Shown in pieces: positions 33,126 through 42,345 of a stretch of DNA of 64,000 nt (the first letter of the stretch is position 1; each line of letters starts with the position of its first letter). Source of the stretch: G963662985 sp963662985 (GTDB taxonomy: Bacteria > Chloroflexota > Anaerolineae > Anaerolineales > UBA11579); NCBI GenBank assembly GCA_963662985.1, contig OY760067.1:1178001-1242000 (forward strand), written 5' to 3'. A program made the translations under genes and the position numbers. The notes below the pieces were generated by a model. It saw only the letters and a program-made list of their open reading frames with translations, did no database searches and had not been told where the DNA came from.

Positions 33126-33491
33126 AAAATCCTCTCCGGAATTGACCTAATCGAGATTTCCCGCATCGCATCTTCAATAGAAAAATACCAAACTCGTTTC
33201 CTAAACAGGATTTATACCCCTCAAGAACAACAACTTTGTGGTCAAAACACAGCCTCTCTAGCTGCTCGCTTTGCCGCCAAAGAAGCCGTTTCTAAAGCAC
33301 TCCAAACCGGCATCGGAACCGTTCAATGGACTGATATCGAAATCCTCAAAGATACAGCAGGAGCCCCCATCCTCATCCTTCACCACCAAGCACAGAAAAA
33401 AGCTGACCAACTCAAAATCACTACCTGGTCGATCAGCCTCTCACATACAAAAGAGTTTGCCATAGCTATGGCCTCAGCAATCTCTGATTAA
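33123..33491 (+). CDS. acpS: Holo-[acyl-carrier-protein] synthase
   Basis: The 122-residue enzyme transfers 4'-phosphopantetheine from CoA to acyl carrier protein. AcpS motifs are SGIDLIEISRI near the N-terminus (Mg-binding Asp) and AARFAAKEAVSKAL (Glu, Lys). WSISLSHTKEFAIAMA is the typical C-terminus. Length is normal. The stop codon overlaps the stop of the convergent LURP-like gene in a shared TTAA. It appears to be read from a leaderless mRNA. Confidence 0.93.
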   Translation: MKILSGIDLIEISRIASSIEKYQTRFLNRIYTPQEQQLCGQNTASLAARFAAKEAVSKALQTGIGTVQWTDIEILKDTAGAPILILHHQAQKKADQLKITTWSISLSHTKEFAIAMASAISD

Positions 33492-34048
33492 TCGCCTGCC
33501 TTACTTTCTTCTCGTTTTTCTTTTCGTCTCGCCTTGCGTTTTCGTTCATCTTCTTCTTTTTGCGCCATCACATCAATCACCACTGTGATCGCCAGCATCA
33601 ACACATCATCGGCATCAGCTTCCACTTGCACACCATAAGTATCTCGAATTCGAAACCATCGCTTAGAAACCTGTGCTAATTTTCCCTTTGAAGATCGGAT
33701 CTTATACTCATGATTTAAAATATCACCCTTTACCTTCAATTTATCTCCATTTTCAAGATGTACCACAAATCGATCACGGAAGGGAGTAAATAAAGCTTTC
33801 TTCACTAAAGCCGAACCCATCCCATTTCGTTCAATCTTCACCGTATCTTTAAAATAAAGTAATTTTTCTTGAATATGGCACAATTCATTGCCTTTCAAGT
33901 CTTCAAAGATCAACGTATCTCGTACGCGCAAAGCTTTCCCATCAACCTTATAAACCTGTTCTCCAGATTTATTCTTAATATAAAAATCATCTCCAATAGA
34001 AATTAGTCGTTGTTTCATTAAATAACGAGTTGCTTTTGTTTTTGACAT
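33488..34048 (-). CDS. LURP-one-related (YxjI/tubby-like) protein
   Basis: A 186-residue protein rich in beta strands, with YLMKQRLISIGDDFYIKNKSG at the N-terminus and repeated strands such as VDGKALRVRDTLIFED and KLAQVSKRWFRIRDTYGVQV. This matches the LURP-one/YxjI family with a tubby-like barrel around a central helix. The last about 25 residues are highly charged (EDERKRKARRKEKREE). Function of the bacterial members is not established. The start at 34048 has AGGAG; upstream in-frame codons to 34072 are less likely. Confidence 0.75.
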   Translation of the reverse strand: MSKTKATRYLMKQRLISIGDDFYIKNKSGEQVYKVDGKALRVRDTLIFEDLKGNELCHIQEKLLYFKDTVKIERNGMGSALVKKALFTPFRDRFVVHLENGDKLKVKGDILNHEYKIRSSKGKLAQVSKRWFRIRDTYGVQVEADADDVLMLAITVVIDVMAQKEEDERKRKARRKEKREESKAGD

Positions 34049-34211
34049 AATTGCTCCTAACAGAAATATCAATTCTTATATCCTCATCATAACAGTCAAA
34101 TATTAATAATATATAGATATTTTATAAAAAAAGATTTTCCGCTGACCATTAGAATCGCTTATCAGGTAGAATATAGATATAGATAATGAATGCTAGTGAG
34201 AGGTTATGATC

Positions 34212-35108
34212 ATGAAAAAAGAAGTTGAGCTTGTTTACAAGAAAGACAGCATCTTAGGTGAATCTCCATCTTGGGACGAAAAAAATCAAGTCCTTTACTG
34301 GGTAGATATCCTCAAGCCGGCACTATATGTTTTTGATCCCCAAACAAAAAAACAAGAATATCATTATTTTCGCGAATACTTTGCAGCGATTAGTGCAGTA
34401 GCCCCCTTCACAGAAGAGTCAGTCATCATCGCCGCAGATCGCAAAATTCTTGAATATAACCTCTACACAAAAGAACTAAACCAACTCATAGAAGTTGATA
34501 GTGAAGACTACAATAATCGTTTTAATGATGGAAAGTGCGATCCCAAAGGACGTTTTATTATCGGTAGCATGAGCACCATCTCAAAAGCATCTGCTGGAAC
34601 ACTCTACTCCTACGATGAAAAAGCCAATCCCAAGCTCAAAACACTCCGCTCCAAAGTCACCATTTCCAACGGCATCACTTGGTCCCCAGATTACAAGACC
34701 ATGTACTATATCGACTCAAAAAAATTCAACATCCTCGCCTTTGACTATGATCTCGAAACTGGTAATCTTTCCAATGAACGTATCATTGTTACCTTACCTG
34801 AAAATATCGACTACGAATTTGACGGAATGACTAGCGACCATGAAGGCATGCTCTGGACAGCGCTTTGGAACGGTGGACAAATAGTCCGTTGGAACCCTGC
34901 CACAGGAGAGGCTATCGAACGCTACGACGTTCCTGCTCCCTTGGTCACCTCCCTCATCTTTGGTGGCAAACACCTCAACGAGCTCTATATCACCACTGCC
35001 ACTGTTGATCTCACTGATCAACAAGCAAAAGACTATCCTCTTTCCGGCAGTATCTTTCGTCTCATAACAGACACAAAAGGCATTCCTACCTTTTGGTATA
35101 AAAAATAA
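34212..35108 (+). CDS. SMP-30/gluconolactonase-family protein
   Basis: A six-bladed propeller protein of 298 residues. The metal-ligand segments ILGESPSWDE (Glu), NRFNDGKCDPKGRFIIGSMS (Asn, Asp), ISNGITWSPD and DGMTSDHEGMLWTALW correspond to those of SMP-30 lactonases, which open sugar lactones. The ATG at 34212 is placed 8 nt after GAGAGG; the ATG at 34206 is only 2 nt from it. It is followed at 27 bp by a flavoprotein gene on the same strand. The natural lactone is unknown. Confidence 0.85.
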   Translation: MKKEVELVYKKDSILGESPSWDEKNQVLYWVDILKPALYVFDPQTKKQEYHYFREYFAAISAVAPFTEESVIIAADRKILEYNLYTKELNQLIEVDSEDYNNRFNDGKCDPKGRFIIGSMSTISKASAGTLYSYDEKANPKLKTLRSKVTISNGITWSPDYKTMYYIDSKKFNILAFDYDLETGNLSNERIIVTLPENIDYEFDGMTSDHEGMLWTALWNGGQIVRWNPATGEAIERYDVPAPLVTSLIFGGKHLNELYITTATVDLTDQQAKDYPLSGSIFRLITDTKGIPTFWYKK

Positions 35109-35134
35109 CTTTTCGATTCAACGTGGAACAATTC

Positions 35135-36457
35135 ATGACTTTAGAAAACAAGCACATCGCCATCATCGGTGCAGGTCCATCAGGTATTGCTGCCTCTGGC
35201 TATCTCGCTGACGCAGGTGCACACATTGCTCTCATCAACCGTGACATCCGCCCCGGTGGTTTAGCCGAATACGGTATATACTTCCGCAAACACCTCATCA
35301 AAGAATCATTTCGAAAACAATTCATCAACATCCTTTCCAAACCTAACATCACCTATCTTGGCAATCTAAAAATTGGTCAAGACCAGCCCATCTCTATTCA
35401 AACACTAGAAGAACTTGGCTTTGATGCCATTCTCATCGCCACTGGTGCTCAAAACACAAAATGGCTCGGGCTTCCTCATGAAGATGCCCCCGGCGTCTAT
35501 CATGCCAAAGATCTCACATTTTTCTATAACTCCCTTCCCAACCATCCCATCCAAAACCTAAACGTAGGGTCAAAAGTAGTTCTCATTGGACTTGGCAATG
35601 TTATGGTAGACATTGCTCGTTACCTCACCCATGAAGAAAAAGTGGATGAGATCATCATCACCGCCCGTCGCGGTCCCGGTGAGGTCAAATTTACCCAAAA
35701 AGAATGGCTCTATATTGCAAACAATCTAGATATTGAAAAATTTAATCAAGAAATGCAAAAATGCAAACCCATCATGCAAATTGCCCATCAAGATTATGAA
35801 GAAAGCTACCAAAATTTCTTCAAATCCATGCACAAAGCTTACCCAAAAGATTCTGATACCAAGATCTCATTTGATTTTTTTGCACGTCCCAATCAAATCA
35901 TCATAGATCAACAAGGAAAAGCCATTGGTCTAGAAGTCGCCGATACAACTCTCATTGAACAAAAAAATGGCTACCTTAAACCAAAAGATACAGGCAATCT
36001 ACGTATTATTGATACAGACCAAATTATCTTCTGCATTGGAGATGAAGTTGATCAAAACCTTGGACTAAAAACCGATCAATCAAATCAATTTATCACTGTA
36101 TCACCCAGTGATTTAAGTGATTTAAATGAAGAGCAACATCAATTAGAAAATCAATATAATAATATTTTTGTAGCTGGTTGGGCGCGCAAACCCAGCAAAG
36201 GGCTTGCAGGTCAAGCGAAAAAAGACGGCATTGAAGCGGCTCAAACCATAGAAAAATATCTTCAATCACAATCTGATTCAAACAACAAAGACGCCATCTA
36301 TCAACTAAAAAACAAACTTACCGCTCAAACCATCATCAATAAAGAAGATTGGATTCAACTCCTTGACATTGAAAACCAAATCGCAGAGATTAGAGGTCTT
36401 CCCTTCTTTAGATTTTCTTCTAACGAAGACATGCTCAGAATTCTCAAGAAAAAATAA
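35135..36457 (+). CDS. FAD/NAD(P)-dependent oxidoreductase, ferredoxin-NADP reductase or glutamate synthase small-subunit type
   Basis: A 440-residue flavoprotein: FAD motif IAIIGAGPSGIAASGYLADAGA, then RPGGLAEYGIYF, FDAILIATGAQ, and an NADP-binding VVLIGLGNVMVDIARYL followed by TARRGPGEVKFT. The GGLAEYGI segment and the C-terminal VAGWARKPSKGLAGQAKKDG are typical of adrenodoxin-reductase-like and GltD-like enzymes. There is no iron-sulfur domain. I chose the ATG at 35135; the frame opens at a GTG four codons earlier. The reason for pairing with the SMP-30 gene is unclear. Confidence 0.78.
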   Translation: MTLENKHIAIIGAGPSGIAASGYLADAGAHIALINRDIRPGGLAEYGIYFRKHLIKESFRKQFINILSKPNITYLGNLKIGQDQPISIQTLEELGFDAILIATGAQNTKWLGLPHEDAPGVYHAKDLTFFYNSLPNHPIQNLNVGSKVVLIGLGNVMVDIARYLTHEEKVDEIIITARRGPGEVKFTQKEWLYIANNLDIEKFNQEMQKCKPIMQIAHQDYEESYQNFFKSMHKAYPKDSDTKISFDFFARPNQIIIDQQGKAIGLEVADTTLIEQKNGYLKPKDTGNLRIIDTDQIIFCIGDEVDQNLGLKTDQSNQFITVSPSDLSDLNEEQHQLENQYNNIFVAGWARKPSKGLAGQAKKDGIEAAQTIEKYLQSQSDSNNKDAIYQLKNKLTAQTIINKEDWIQLLDIENQIAEIRGLPFFRFSSNEDMLRILKKK

Positions 36458-36485
36458 AAGGTGCTTCATCAGCACCTTTTTTATT
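36457..36485 (+). terminator. Terminator after the FAD oxidoreductase gene
   Basis: AAAGGTGCT, 5-nt loop, AGCACCTTT, then TTTTATTT. It begins at the stop codon. Confidence 0.88.
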
Positions 36486-36487
36486 TA

Positions 36488-36964
36488 TCATTCTTTATTC
36501 TTTTTTATTTTTTTTGATTTTAGAATATCCCACGGGAAAAAACACAAAAAACCTACAATAATAATAAACTCACCAATTAAAATCCCGCGCTCTTGCCAGA
36601 TACCAAAAAATGGAATGAATTGACCAATCGGTCTGGTTCCCAAACCAATCAAATCTGCCTGACCAGTAATAAAAGCAAAAATAAAACCAGTCGCAATTAA
36701 ACGCATCCCAATATCTGCTATGATTGTTTTTTCTTTTCCACTCCATAAAGTATCAATGCTCAAATATCCCCCGAAGCTCATAATACCTAATCCCATCACA
36801 ATAAAAATAATTTGCACATACCCAATCACTTCAGAGCGATTCAAGTTAAACCATTCCGGTTTTGCCCCCAACACTAACACCAAAACCCCAATCAAGGTCA
36901 AGATCATCCCTAGTCGATGATTATATAAGTTCTTTGTATGAGGAGTTCTATCTTTTCTTGCCAT
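36488..36964 (-). CDS. Four-helix integral membrane protein, function unknown
   Basis: A 158-residue protein with four likely membrane helices: MILTLIGVLVLVLGA, VQIIFIVMGLGIMSFGG, LIATGFIFAFITG and ILIGEFIIIVGFLCFFP, and a Lys-rich C-terminus. I do not recognise a family. It follows the M19 peptidase gene by 4 bp and is probably cotranscribed with it and the M42 gene. Confidence 0.7.
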   Translation of the reverse strand: MARKDRTPHTKNLYNHRLGMILTLIGVLVLVLGAKPEWFNLNRSEVIGYVQIIFIVMGLGIMSFGGYLSIDTLWSGKEKTIIADIGMRLIATGFIFAFITGQADLIGLGTRPIGQFIPFFGIWQERGILIGEFIIIVGFLCFFPWDILKSKKIKKNKE

Positions 36965-36968
36965 AGTC

Positions 36969-38072
36969 CTATTCCGGTAAAATTCTCTCTAGCTTACGAC
37001 ACCAGTTCAATCCCATAATATTCGCCACATCAACTTCAGTATATCCTAATTTAATCAATCCTTCTGGTACTTTTTGCAAATCAGCAATCGAATCAAATTC
37101 AGCTACTGTATGTTGCACCCCAAAGCCGCCATCAAAATCAGTCCCAAATCCCACTTGTGTAGCATTCCCTGCCAACTGGCACATATGATCAATTTGTTCA
37201 ATCACTTTGTCCATTGGTAATCGAGGGTCACCATTTTCCCATTTCCCATCCAAAAATCGATTAAACGGCACCACACCAATCACTGCATCTCGACTCAAAA
37301 TTTCTTTTAACAAATCATCTTCAAAAAGACGGTTTGTATTTGGAGAATTGCTCAGATCCTTCGCATTCAAATGGGAACACAAAATCTCACCTTCGTAAAC
37401 ATTCAAAGAATCAAAAGCTGCTTGTCGATCCATATGACTCAAATCCAAACCAAATCCCACTTCTTGCATCCCAGCCAAAAGTTCTCGCCCCAAATCCGTC
37501 AAACCACCCGGTTCGCTTGTCCCACCGCAAAAACGTGTCCCTTTCCAAGCAGGGCCAATCAAACGCACACCCATTTCCCACCATTCTGGCAATTCATCCA
37601 CATGTCGCACCCCATCAGCACACTCCATCAAAATCACCAAACCTGTTGGCAATTCTTCACTTTCCTTCTTAGTCTGCCATGCAGCCAAATGTTGCACATA
37701 ATCTTGCTTATTCAAAATTAAACGGAATAATTCAGGAGATTCTTCCGCCAGCTGATGATACATCTCAACTTCTTTTTTATAAATTGCATATGCTTCATCA
37801 GTAGTTGCATACATATTCTTTTTCTGTGCCTCTGAAATGCCAGGCCACATTGCACGGATTGGAGCAGCAAACAATGTAGAAAACACAAACGCCACCTGTC
37901 CAACTTGGTAAGCATCTCGACCCAATAAAGTATCCCCTCCCCATTTCACTTGATCAGATCCCACCTCTAATGCGCGGGTTTGCGCCACAGTTCGGCGATA
38001 ATCTCGTTTTGCATCCAACATATTCGAAGCAATGTCTTCATGTGCATCTACCACTAAATATTTTTTACGCAT
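36969..38072 (-). CDS. Membrane dipeptidase (peptidase family M19)
   Basis: A 367-residue zinc peptidase of the renal dipeptidase family. Metal-binding features include VVDAHEDIAS at the N-terminus, GLDLSHMD and GFGTDFDGGFG, with ILMECADGV supplying a bridging Glu. Family members cleave dipeptides, including D-amino-acid dipeptides. No signal peptide is seen, so it is probably cytoplasmic. Operon with an M42 aminopeptidase upstream (11 bp) suggests joint peptide breakdown. Confidence 0.88.
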   Translation of the reverse strand: MRKKYLVVDAHEDIASNMLDAKRDYRRTVAQTRALEVGSDQVKWGGDTLLGRDAYQVGQVAFVFSTLFAAPIRAMWPGISEAQKKNMYATTDEAYAIYKKEVEMYHQLAEESPELFRLILNKQDYVQHLAAWQTKKESEELPTGLVILMECADGVRHVDELPEWWEMGVRLIGPAWKGTRFCGGTSEPGGLTDLGRELLAGMQEVGFGLDLSHMDRQAAFDSLNVYEGEILCSHLNAKDLSNSPNTNRLFEDDLLKEILSRDAVIGVVPFNRFLDGKWENGDPRLPMDKVIEQIDHMCQLAGNATQVGFGTDFDGGFGVQHTVAEFDSIADLQKVPEGLIKLGYTEVDVANIMGLNWCRKLERILPE

Positions 38073-38083
38073 CAATCAATTCC

Positions 38084-39130
38084 TCATTCGCCCAAAACAT
38101 ACGCCACACACAACTCCGTTGACGCCATCAAAGCATCCACATGTGTCCGTTCATAGCTATGGGATGCATCCACTCCTGGACCAATTAAAGCAATCTTCAC
38201 ATCTCCGCCCGCACGCCAAAAAGCAGACCCATCTGAGCCATAATATACATAAATATCCGGTTGATATTCAATTTCATGTTTTTCAGCCAAATTTCGTAGT
38301 TTAGTCGTCAGCCCGTGATGATAAGGGCCACTTCCGTCTTTCACACAAATTGAACAATGATATTCATCCGAATTTTGTCCTGCCCCAATCGCTGCCATGT
38401 CAATCGCCACCAATTCTTCCATATCCTCAGGAAAACCAGTTGCAGCTCCATGACCCACTTCCTCAAAATTGCTAAAGAACAACACCACATCTTGCGCTGG
38501 TTGCAAGTCTGCTTCATGCACAGCCTTCACCATCGCCAACATAATCGCTACACCTGCCTTATTATCCAAATGACGAGAACGCACAAATCCATTGGTCACC
38601 ATCACACGCGGATCAAAGAACACAAAATCACCCACGTTGACGCCCAATTCTTTTGTCTCATCCGCACAAGTAGTTTTTGCATCCAAACGCACTTCCATCG
38701 CATCATCATCTCTTGTGGTTCCACGCACATCTTTGTTCACATGCACACTGCCGTTCGCCAATAAAATCGTTCCAGTGATTAACTCTCCCTTTGCTGTTAA
38801 AACTTGGCAACCTTCATTTTCCACCGTATTCCAAGCATACCCTCCCAATTGTGTCAATTTCAACCGTCCACTTGGCTTAATTTCTTTCACCATTGCCCCT
38901 AACGTATCAACATGAGAAGCCAACCCCACACTATACTCAGAGTTCTTCCCCTGCCAACGTGCCACCAAAGCGCCCTTACGTGTATAACGCACCGTCACAT
39001 CATCATACTGTGTCAGTTCATCCGCCACCCATTTCAAAGCATTTTCCGTATACCCCGAAGGGCTAGAAATATTCAAAATTTCCACCAAACGATTAACCAA
39101 ATAGTCTTGTTCAATTTGAATTTTAGCCAT
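38084..39130 (-). CDS. M42-family metallo-aminopeptidase
   Basis: A 348-residue dinuclear metallopeptidase. Ligands and catalytic residues are visible in ASHVDTLG (His, Asp), RHLDNKAGV (Asp), NFEEVGHGAA (Glu-Glu) and DASHSYERTHVDAL (His). M42 enzymes are cytoplasmic, form tetrahedral oligomers and trim peptides. I chose the ATG at 39130 (MAKIQIEQD) with AGAGG ahead; the open frame runs 11 codons further. First gene of the peptidase operon. Confidence 0.9.
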   Translation of the reverse strand: MAKIQIEQDYLVNRLVEILNISSPSGYTENALKWVADELTQYDDVTVRYTRKGALVARWQGKNSEYSVGLASHVDTLGAMVKEIKPSGRLKLTQLGGYAWNTVENEGCQVLTAKGELITGTILLANGSVHVNKDVRGTTRDDDAMEVRLDAKTTCADETKELGVNVGDFVFFDPRVMVTNGFVRSRHLDNKAGVAIMLAMVKAVHEADLQPAQDVVLFFSNFEEVGHGAATGFPEDMEELVAIDMAAIGAGQNSDEYHCSICVKDGSGPYHHGLTTKLRNLAEKHEIEYQPDIYVYYGSDGSAFWRAGGDVKIALIGPGVDASHSYERTHVDALMASTELCVAYVLGE

Positions 39131-39197
39131 AAGTTTTACCTCTTTATTGAAGATTGAGAACATTGTACCACCGAACTCAATCGCTTAAATAACTTGA

Positions 39198-39221
39198 AAA
39201 AACACCTGAGTCCCAGGTGTT
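39198..39221 (-). terminator. Terminator at the end of the polysaccharide locus
   Basis: AACACCTG, 5-nt loop, CAGGTGTT followed by TTTTTT on the minus strand. It overlaps the stop codon of the glycosyltransferase gene at 39220. Confidence 0.88.
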
Positions 39222-40347
39222 ATTTTTTCATAATTTTCTCAAAAGCTTCTTCATACTGCCTCACGATCAAAGACAAGTCAAAGTTTTGCACATGTGCCCA
39301 ACTCACTTTTTTCGCCGCCAGCAATTCCTCAGGTTGCAGCATCGCGCGCAAAGCATTAGCATACCCTATCGTATCATCCGGTGCCACCGCACAACCATTT
39401 TCACCTTTCACCACCAGATCTGCAAATCCGCCCACATCGCTTACCAAAAACGCTAAACTGCTCGCCAATCCTTGCAAACCAGTCAAAGGTAATCCCTCAG
39501 AATAAGAAGGCATAAATAAAACATCTGCGCTCTTAAAGATCTCAATCACCTCATCTGGCGCCACCCACCCGGGTTGTGCAATTCGATCTTCCAAGCCAAA
39601 TTCAACAATCAATGCATCCACCTTCGCCCGCTCCGGACCATCACCAATCAACGTACAACGCCAATCCAAGTCCTTCACTTGCGCCAAACTTCTCACAATC
39701 TGAGGCACATTCTTCTGTACCATATATCGTCCTGCAAAAACCAAATGAGGCACATCATTCACTTGAATACCATCTCCAGAGAAATCGCTCAAGTCAATTC
39801 CATTATGAATAATCTTAATTTCAACCGGATAATGCACATCTGCCAATGACTTGGTAAAAGCACTCACCGCCACCACCTGATCAGCTTGTTTCCAAATTGG
39901 AAATGTAAATGGATAGATCACTTTAAACCACTTTGAGGTTTTCTCAGGCGTACCCCCCGGCACATCTCCCAAATGCGCAGTCACCAAATAAGGCACGCCA
40001 GTCAGTGTAGATAACAACCAAGCTGTTGCCCCAGCTGGCACTGCAAAATGTGCATGAATCACATCCGGTTGCCAACTTCGGATTTTTTTCCATCCTGCCC
40101 AAAAAGCGGCCCAATCATAACGTAACATAGAAGCCATGCTCGCCTTGAACATCTCACTTCGCCCCACCTTCAAGCGCACCACATCCACCCCATCAATCGT
40201 TTCTACCAAAGGCAATTCACCATAATGCGAGGTTAACAAACATACTTCATGCCCATTTTTCACAAAACCGCGGCAAAGATCTTGTGCAATCTTTCCTCCG
40301 CCTCCACCCACTGGTGGATATTCATGCGATAAAACTAAAATTTTCAT
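39220..40347 (-). CDS. Family 4 glycosyltransferase
   Basis: A 375-residue GT-B protein: LSHEYPPVGGGGGKIAQDL is the Gly-rich N-terminal loop, VIHAHFAVPAG and TAHLGDVPGG follow, and the C-terminal half has LVFAGRYMVQKN, TLIGDGPER and PSYSEGLPLTGLQGLA with the donor-binding Glu. The ATG at 40347 (MKILVLSHE) is preceded by AAGGTTG. Last gene of the 12-kb glycan locus; terminator directly after. Sugar specificity is unknown. Confidence 0.87.
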   Translation of the reverse strand: MKILVLSHEYPPVGGGGGKIAQDLCRGFVKNGHEVCLLTSHYGELPLVETIDGVDVVRLKVGRSEMFKASMASMLRYDWAAFWAGWKKIRSWQPDVIHAHFAVPAGATAWLLSTLTGVPYLVTAHLGDVPGGTPEKTSKWFKVIYPFTFPIWKQADQVVAVSAFTKSLADVHYPVEIKIIHNGIDLSDFSGDGIQVNDVPHLVFAGRYMVQKNVPQIVRSLAQVKDLDWRCTLIGDGPERAKVDALIVEFGLEDRIAQPGWVAPDEVIEIFKSADVLFMPSYSEGLPLTGLQGLASSLAFLVSDVGGFADLVVKGENGCAVAPDDTIGYANALRAMLQPEELLAAKKVSWAHVQNFDLSLIVRQYEEAFEKIMKK

Positions 40348-40359
40348 AATCAAACAACC

Positions 40360-42345
40360 TTATTTCTTCGGCACAAACAACTGAATTTGATAATCTTTGT
40401 TTTTATAAACAGACTCATATGTATCTAAGATTGGAATCGAAACCCACTTCACCCAAGGAGTATTTTCCTCAGCAAATGAACTATTTGGTTTATACAACAC
40501 ATCCGACAAAGACTCCGACACAATTAATGAAAAGCGTCCTGCTTCCAAATCTTCATAAAACTTTGCGAAATAAGCCTCATTATCAGCCATCGCCATATCA
40601 TTCAAATATTTCTTCTCATATTCCATCACCAAAGGCACATCATCAATATAGCCAAACGTCAGCAACTGTCGTTCATCGATGAACAAAATCTCTCCTTCAA
40701 GCTTTTTCTCATCCACCATAGCTTTCACCTTTTCCAATACATTCTGAGTCATCTCAGCATCCACATAAACAGGCACCTTATTGCGTTGGAATGGAGAAAA
40801 GACCGGCACCAAAAGCAGTAACACCACCAATCCCTTCTGCCACAACTTAATCTCATGCGAAAAATCAAACACCATTTCCCACACACTCGCTGCCAAAATC
40901 AACGTCCCCAGCAAGAACATATCCAAATTATGCAAATCACCGCCCCCACCAATCTTAGTGCTTGCCACTGTCCCCACCCCAAACAATGCCAATTGCACGG
41001 CGCTCACTGCCAGCAGCTGCAGCCAATTAGGTCGCCATTTTTTCTGCACAAACAGCACCACCAACATTGCATATACAAAGATCACCGCCAGCAACACCGC
41101 CAGCAAAATTCCCGGCTTAAACGTCCGATTCGGTAGCAATCGATACCATAACAAACTCTGGTCAAACGCATGAGTGATTGAATCAAAACTCAATCCACCC
41201 CCGCTTTCAAAATTTGCAATGTTCACATCTTTTACAGGAATCACATTCGACAATCCCAATCCCCCCACCAAACCACTGATTCCAAGCACAACCGGGCGAA
41301 TCAACTCTTTCCACTTACCATTCTTAAACCGCGGATTTGCAATTTGGAGCAAAGCAATCATTCCAGCAAACAACCCCGGTGCAAAAGTCCATGTCCATCG
41401 GCTAATATTCGCTAAAAATCCACCCAATGCCACCAACAAGGCAGCCCATAACAATTTCTTCTGTTTTGAACCAATGAACGTCGCCACCAACGCCATCATA
41501 AAATAGGAATGAATCGGACCCTGCAGTAAAAACAAATACGCCCAAATCACAAATACCCATTTCTGAAATTTGCTCACTTTGCTCCCAAAATCAATTTGAA
41601 TCAAAAAGAAACCGATCAAAAACATCGGCAGCGTGTTCATTAACGCCTGCCAAAATCGTACACCCCAAATCCCCACATTTGGAATCAAATAAATCAAACC
41701 AAAATAGAAAGCACGTCCCGTAGAAATGAACGTCTGAAAAATACCCTCTTCAGCCAAATCATAACGACCTGCCCCAAAGAACACAGAATAATCATACAAA
41801 CGATTCCCTTCAGACCAGCCCAAAGACAACGGAATCGACACCACCGACAAAAAATTGAACGCCACAAAATAGAATGTGCCCCCTAGCATCGTAGTCAACA
41901 ACCACACCATCCCAAATGAAAATCTTTCATTTACCTTCGTCAAAAAATAACTAGCCAGCAATGCCAACACAGGTAATGAAAAATACAAGGACTGCACCAA
42001 CAAAGAATTTAATTTCGGCTCAATCCGCACCACCAACACTTGCAAAAAGAATGGCAGCACCAACAAAATCACACTCAAACTCCAAGCAACCCATTTTTGA
42101 AAACCATCAAACCAACCATCGCATTTCTTTAAAAAATCAAAAAAACAATCTTTTTTAAAGAAAAACACCAACCCCAGCCCCAACAAAATCACTCCAGATA
42201 AGCCCAACACACCCAAGTAAACCAAATATCGCTTAGAAGCCAACACAGGTTCAATCACAAAAGAGTATACTCCTTGGCTGATCCAATAGAAAAACACCCC
42301 TAAATACACCCAACTAGCCCAAAACTTAAGCGATTTCTGTTTCAT
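40360..42345 (-). CDS. Large polytopic membrane protein, possible polymerase or glycosyltransferase
   Basis: A 661-residue protein with about thirteen hydrophobic helices and a soluble C-terminal domain of about 130 residues (from KVPVYVDAEMTQNV to the end). There is no cytoplasmic GT-A or GT-B domain. The shape resembles GT39/GT83-type polyprenol-phosphate-dependent enzymes or a Wzy-like polymerase, but I see no decisive motif. It overlaps the flippase-like gene upstream by 20 nt and is 12 bp before the GT4 gene, so it belongs to the locus. Confidence 0.6.
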   Translation of the reverse strand: MKQKSLKFWASWVYLGVFFYWISQGVYSFVIEPVLASKRYLVYLGVLGLSGVILLGLGLVFFFKKDCFFDFLKKCDGWFDGFQKWVAWSLSVILLVLPFFLQVLVVRIEPKLNSLLVQSLYFSLPVLALLASYFLTKVNERFSFGMVWLLTTMLGGTFYFVAFNFLSVVSIPLSLGWSEGNRLYDYSVFFGAGRYDLAEEGIFQTFISTGRAFYFGLIYLIPNVGIWGVRFWQALMNTLPMFLIGFFLIQIDFGSKVSKFQKWVFVIWAYLFLLQGPIHSYFMMALVATFIGSKQKKLLWAALLVALGGFLANISRWTWTFAPGLFAGMIALLQIANPRFKNGKWKELIRPVVLGISGLVGGLGLSNVIPVKDVNIANFESGGGLSFDSITHAFDQSLLWYRLLPNRTFKPGILLAVLLAVIFVYAMLVVLFVQKKWRPNWLQLLAVSAVQLALFGVGTVASTKIGGGGDLHNLDMFLLGTLILAASVWEMVFDFSHEIKLWQKGLVVLLLLVPVFSPFQRNKVPVYVDAEMTQNVLEKVKAMVDEKKLEGEILFIDERQLLTFGYIDDVPLVMEYEKKYLNDMAMADNEAYFAKFYEDLEAGRFSLIVSESLSDVLYKPNSSFAEENTPWVKWVSIPILDTYESVYKNKDYQIQLFVPKK

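Noticed and set aside
33488..33491. acpS/LURP-like overlapping stops as a regulatory element
   Set aside because: The shared TTAA simply serves as a stop on both strands of two convergent genes; nothing more is needed to explain it.
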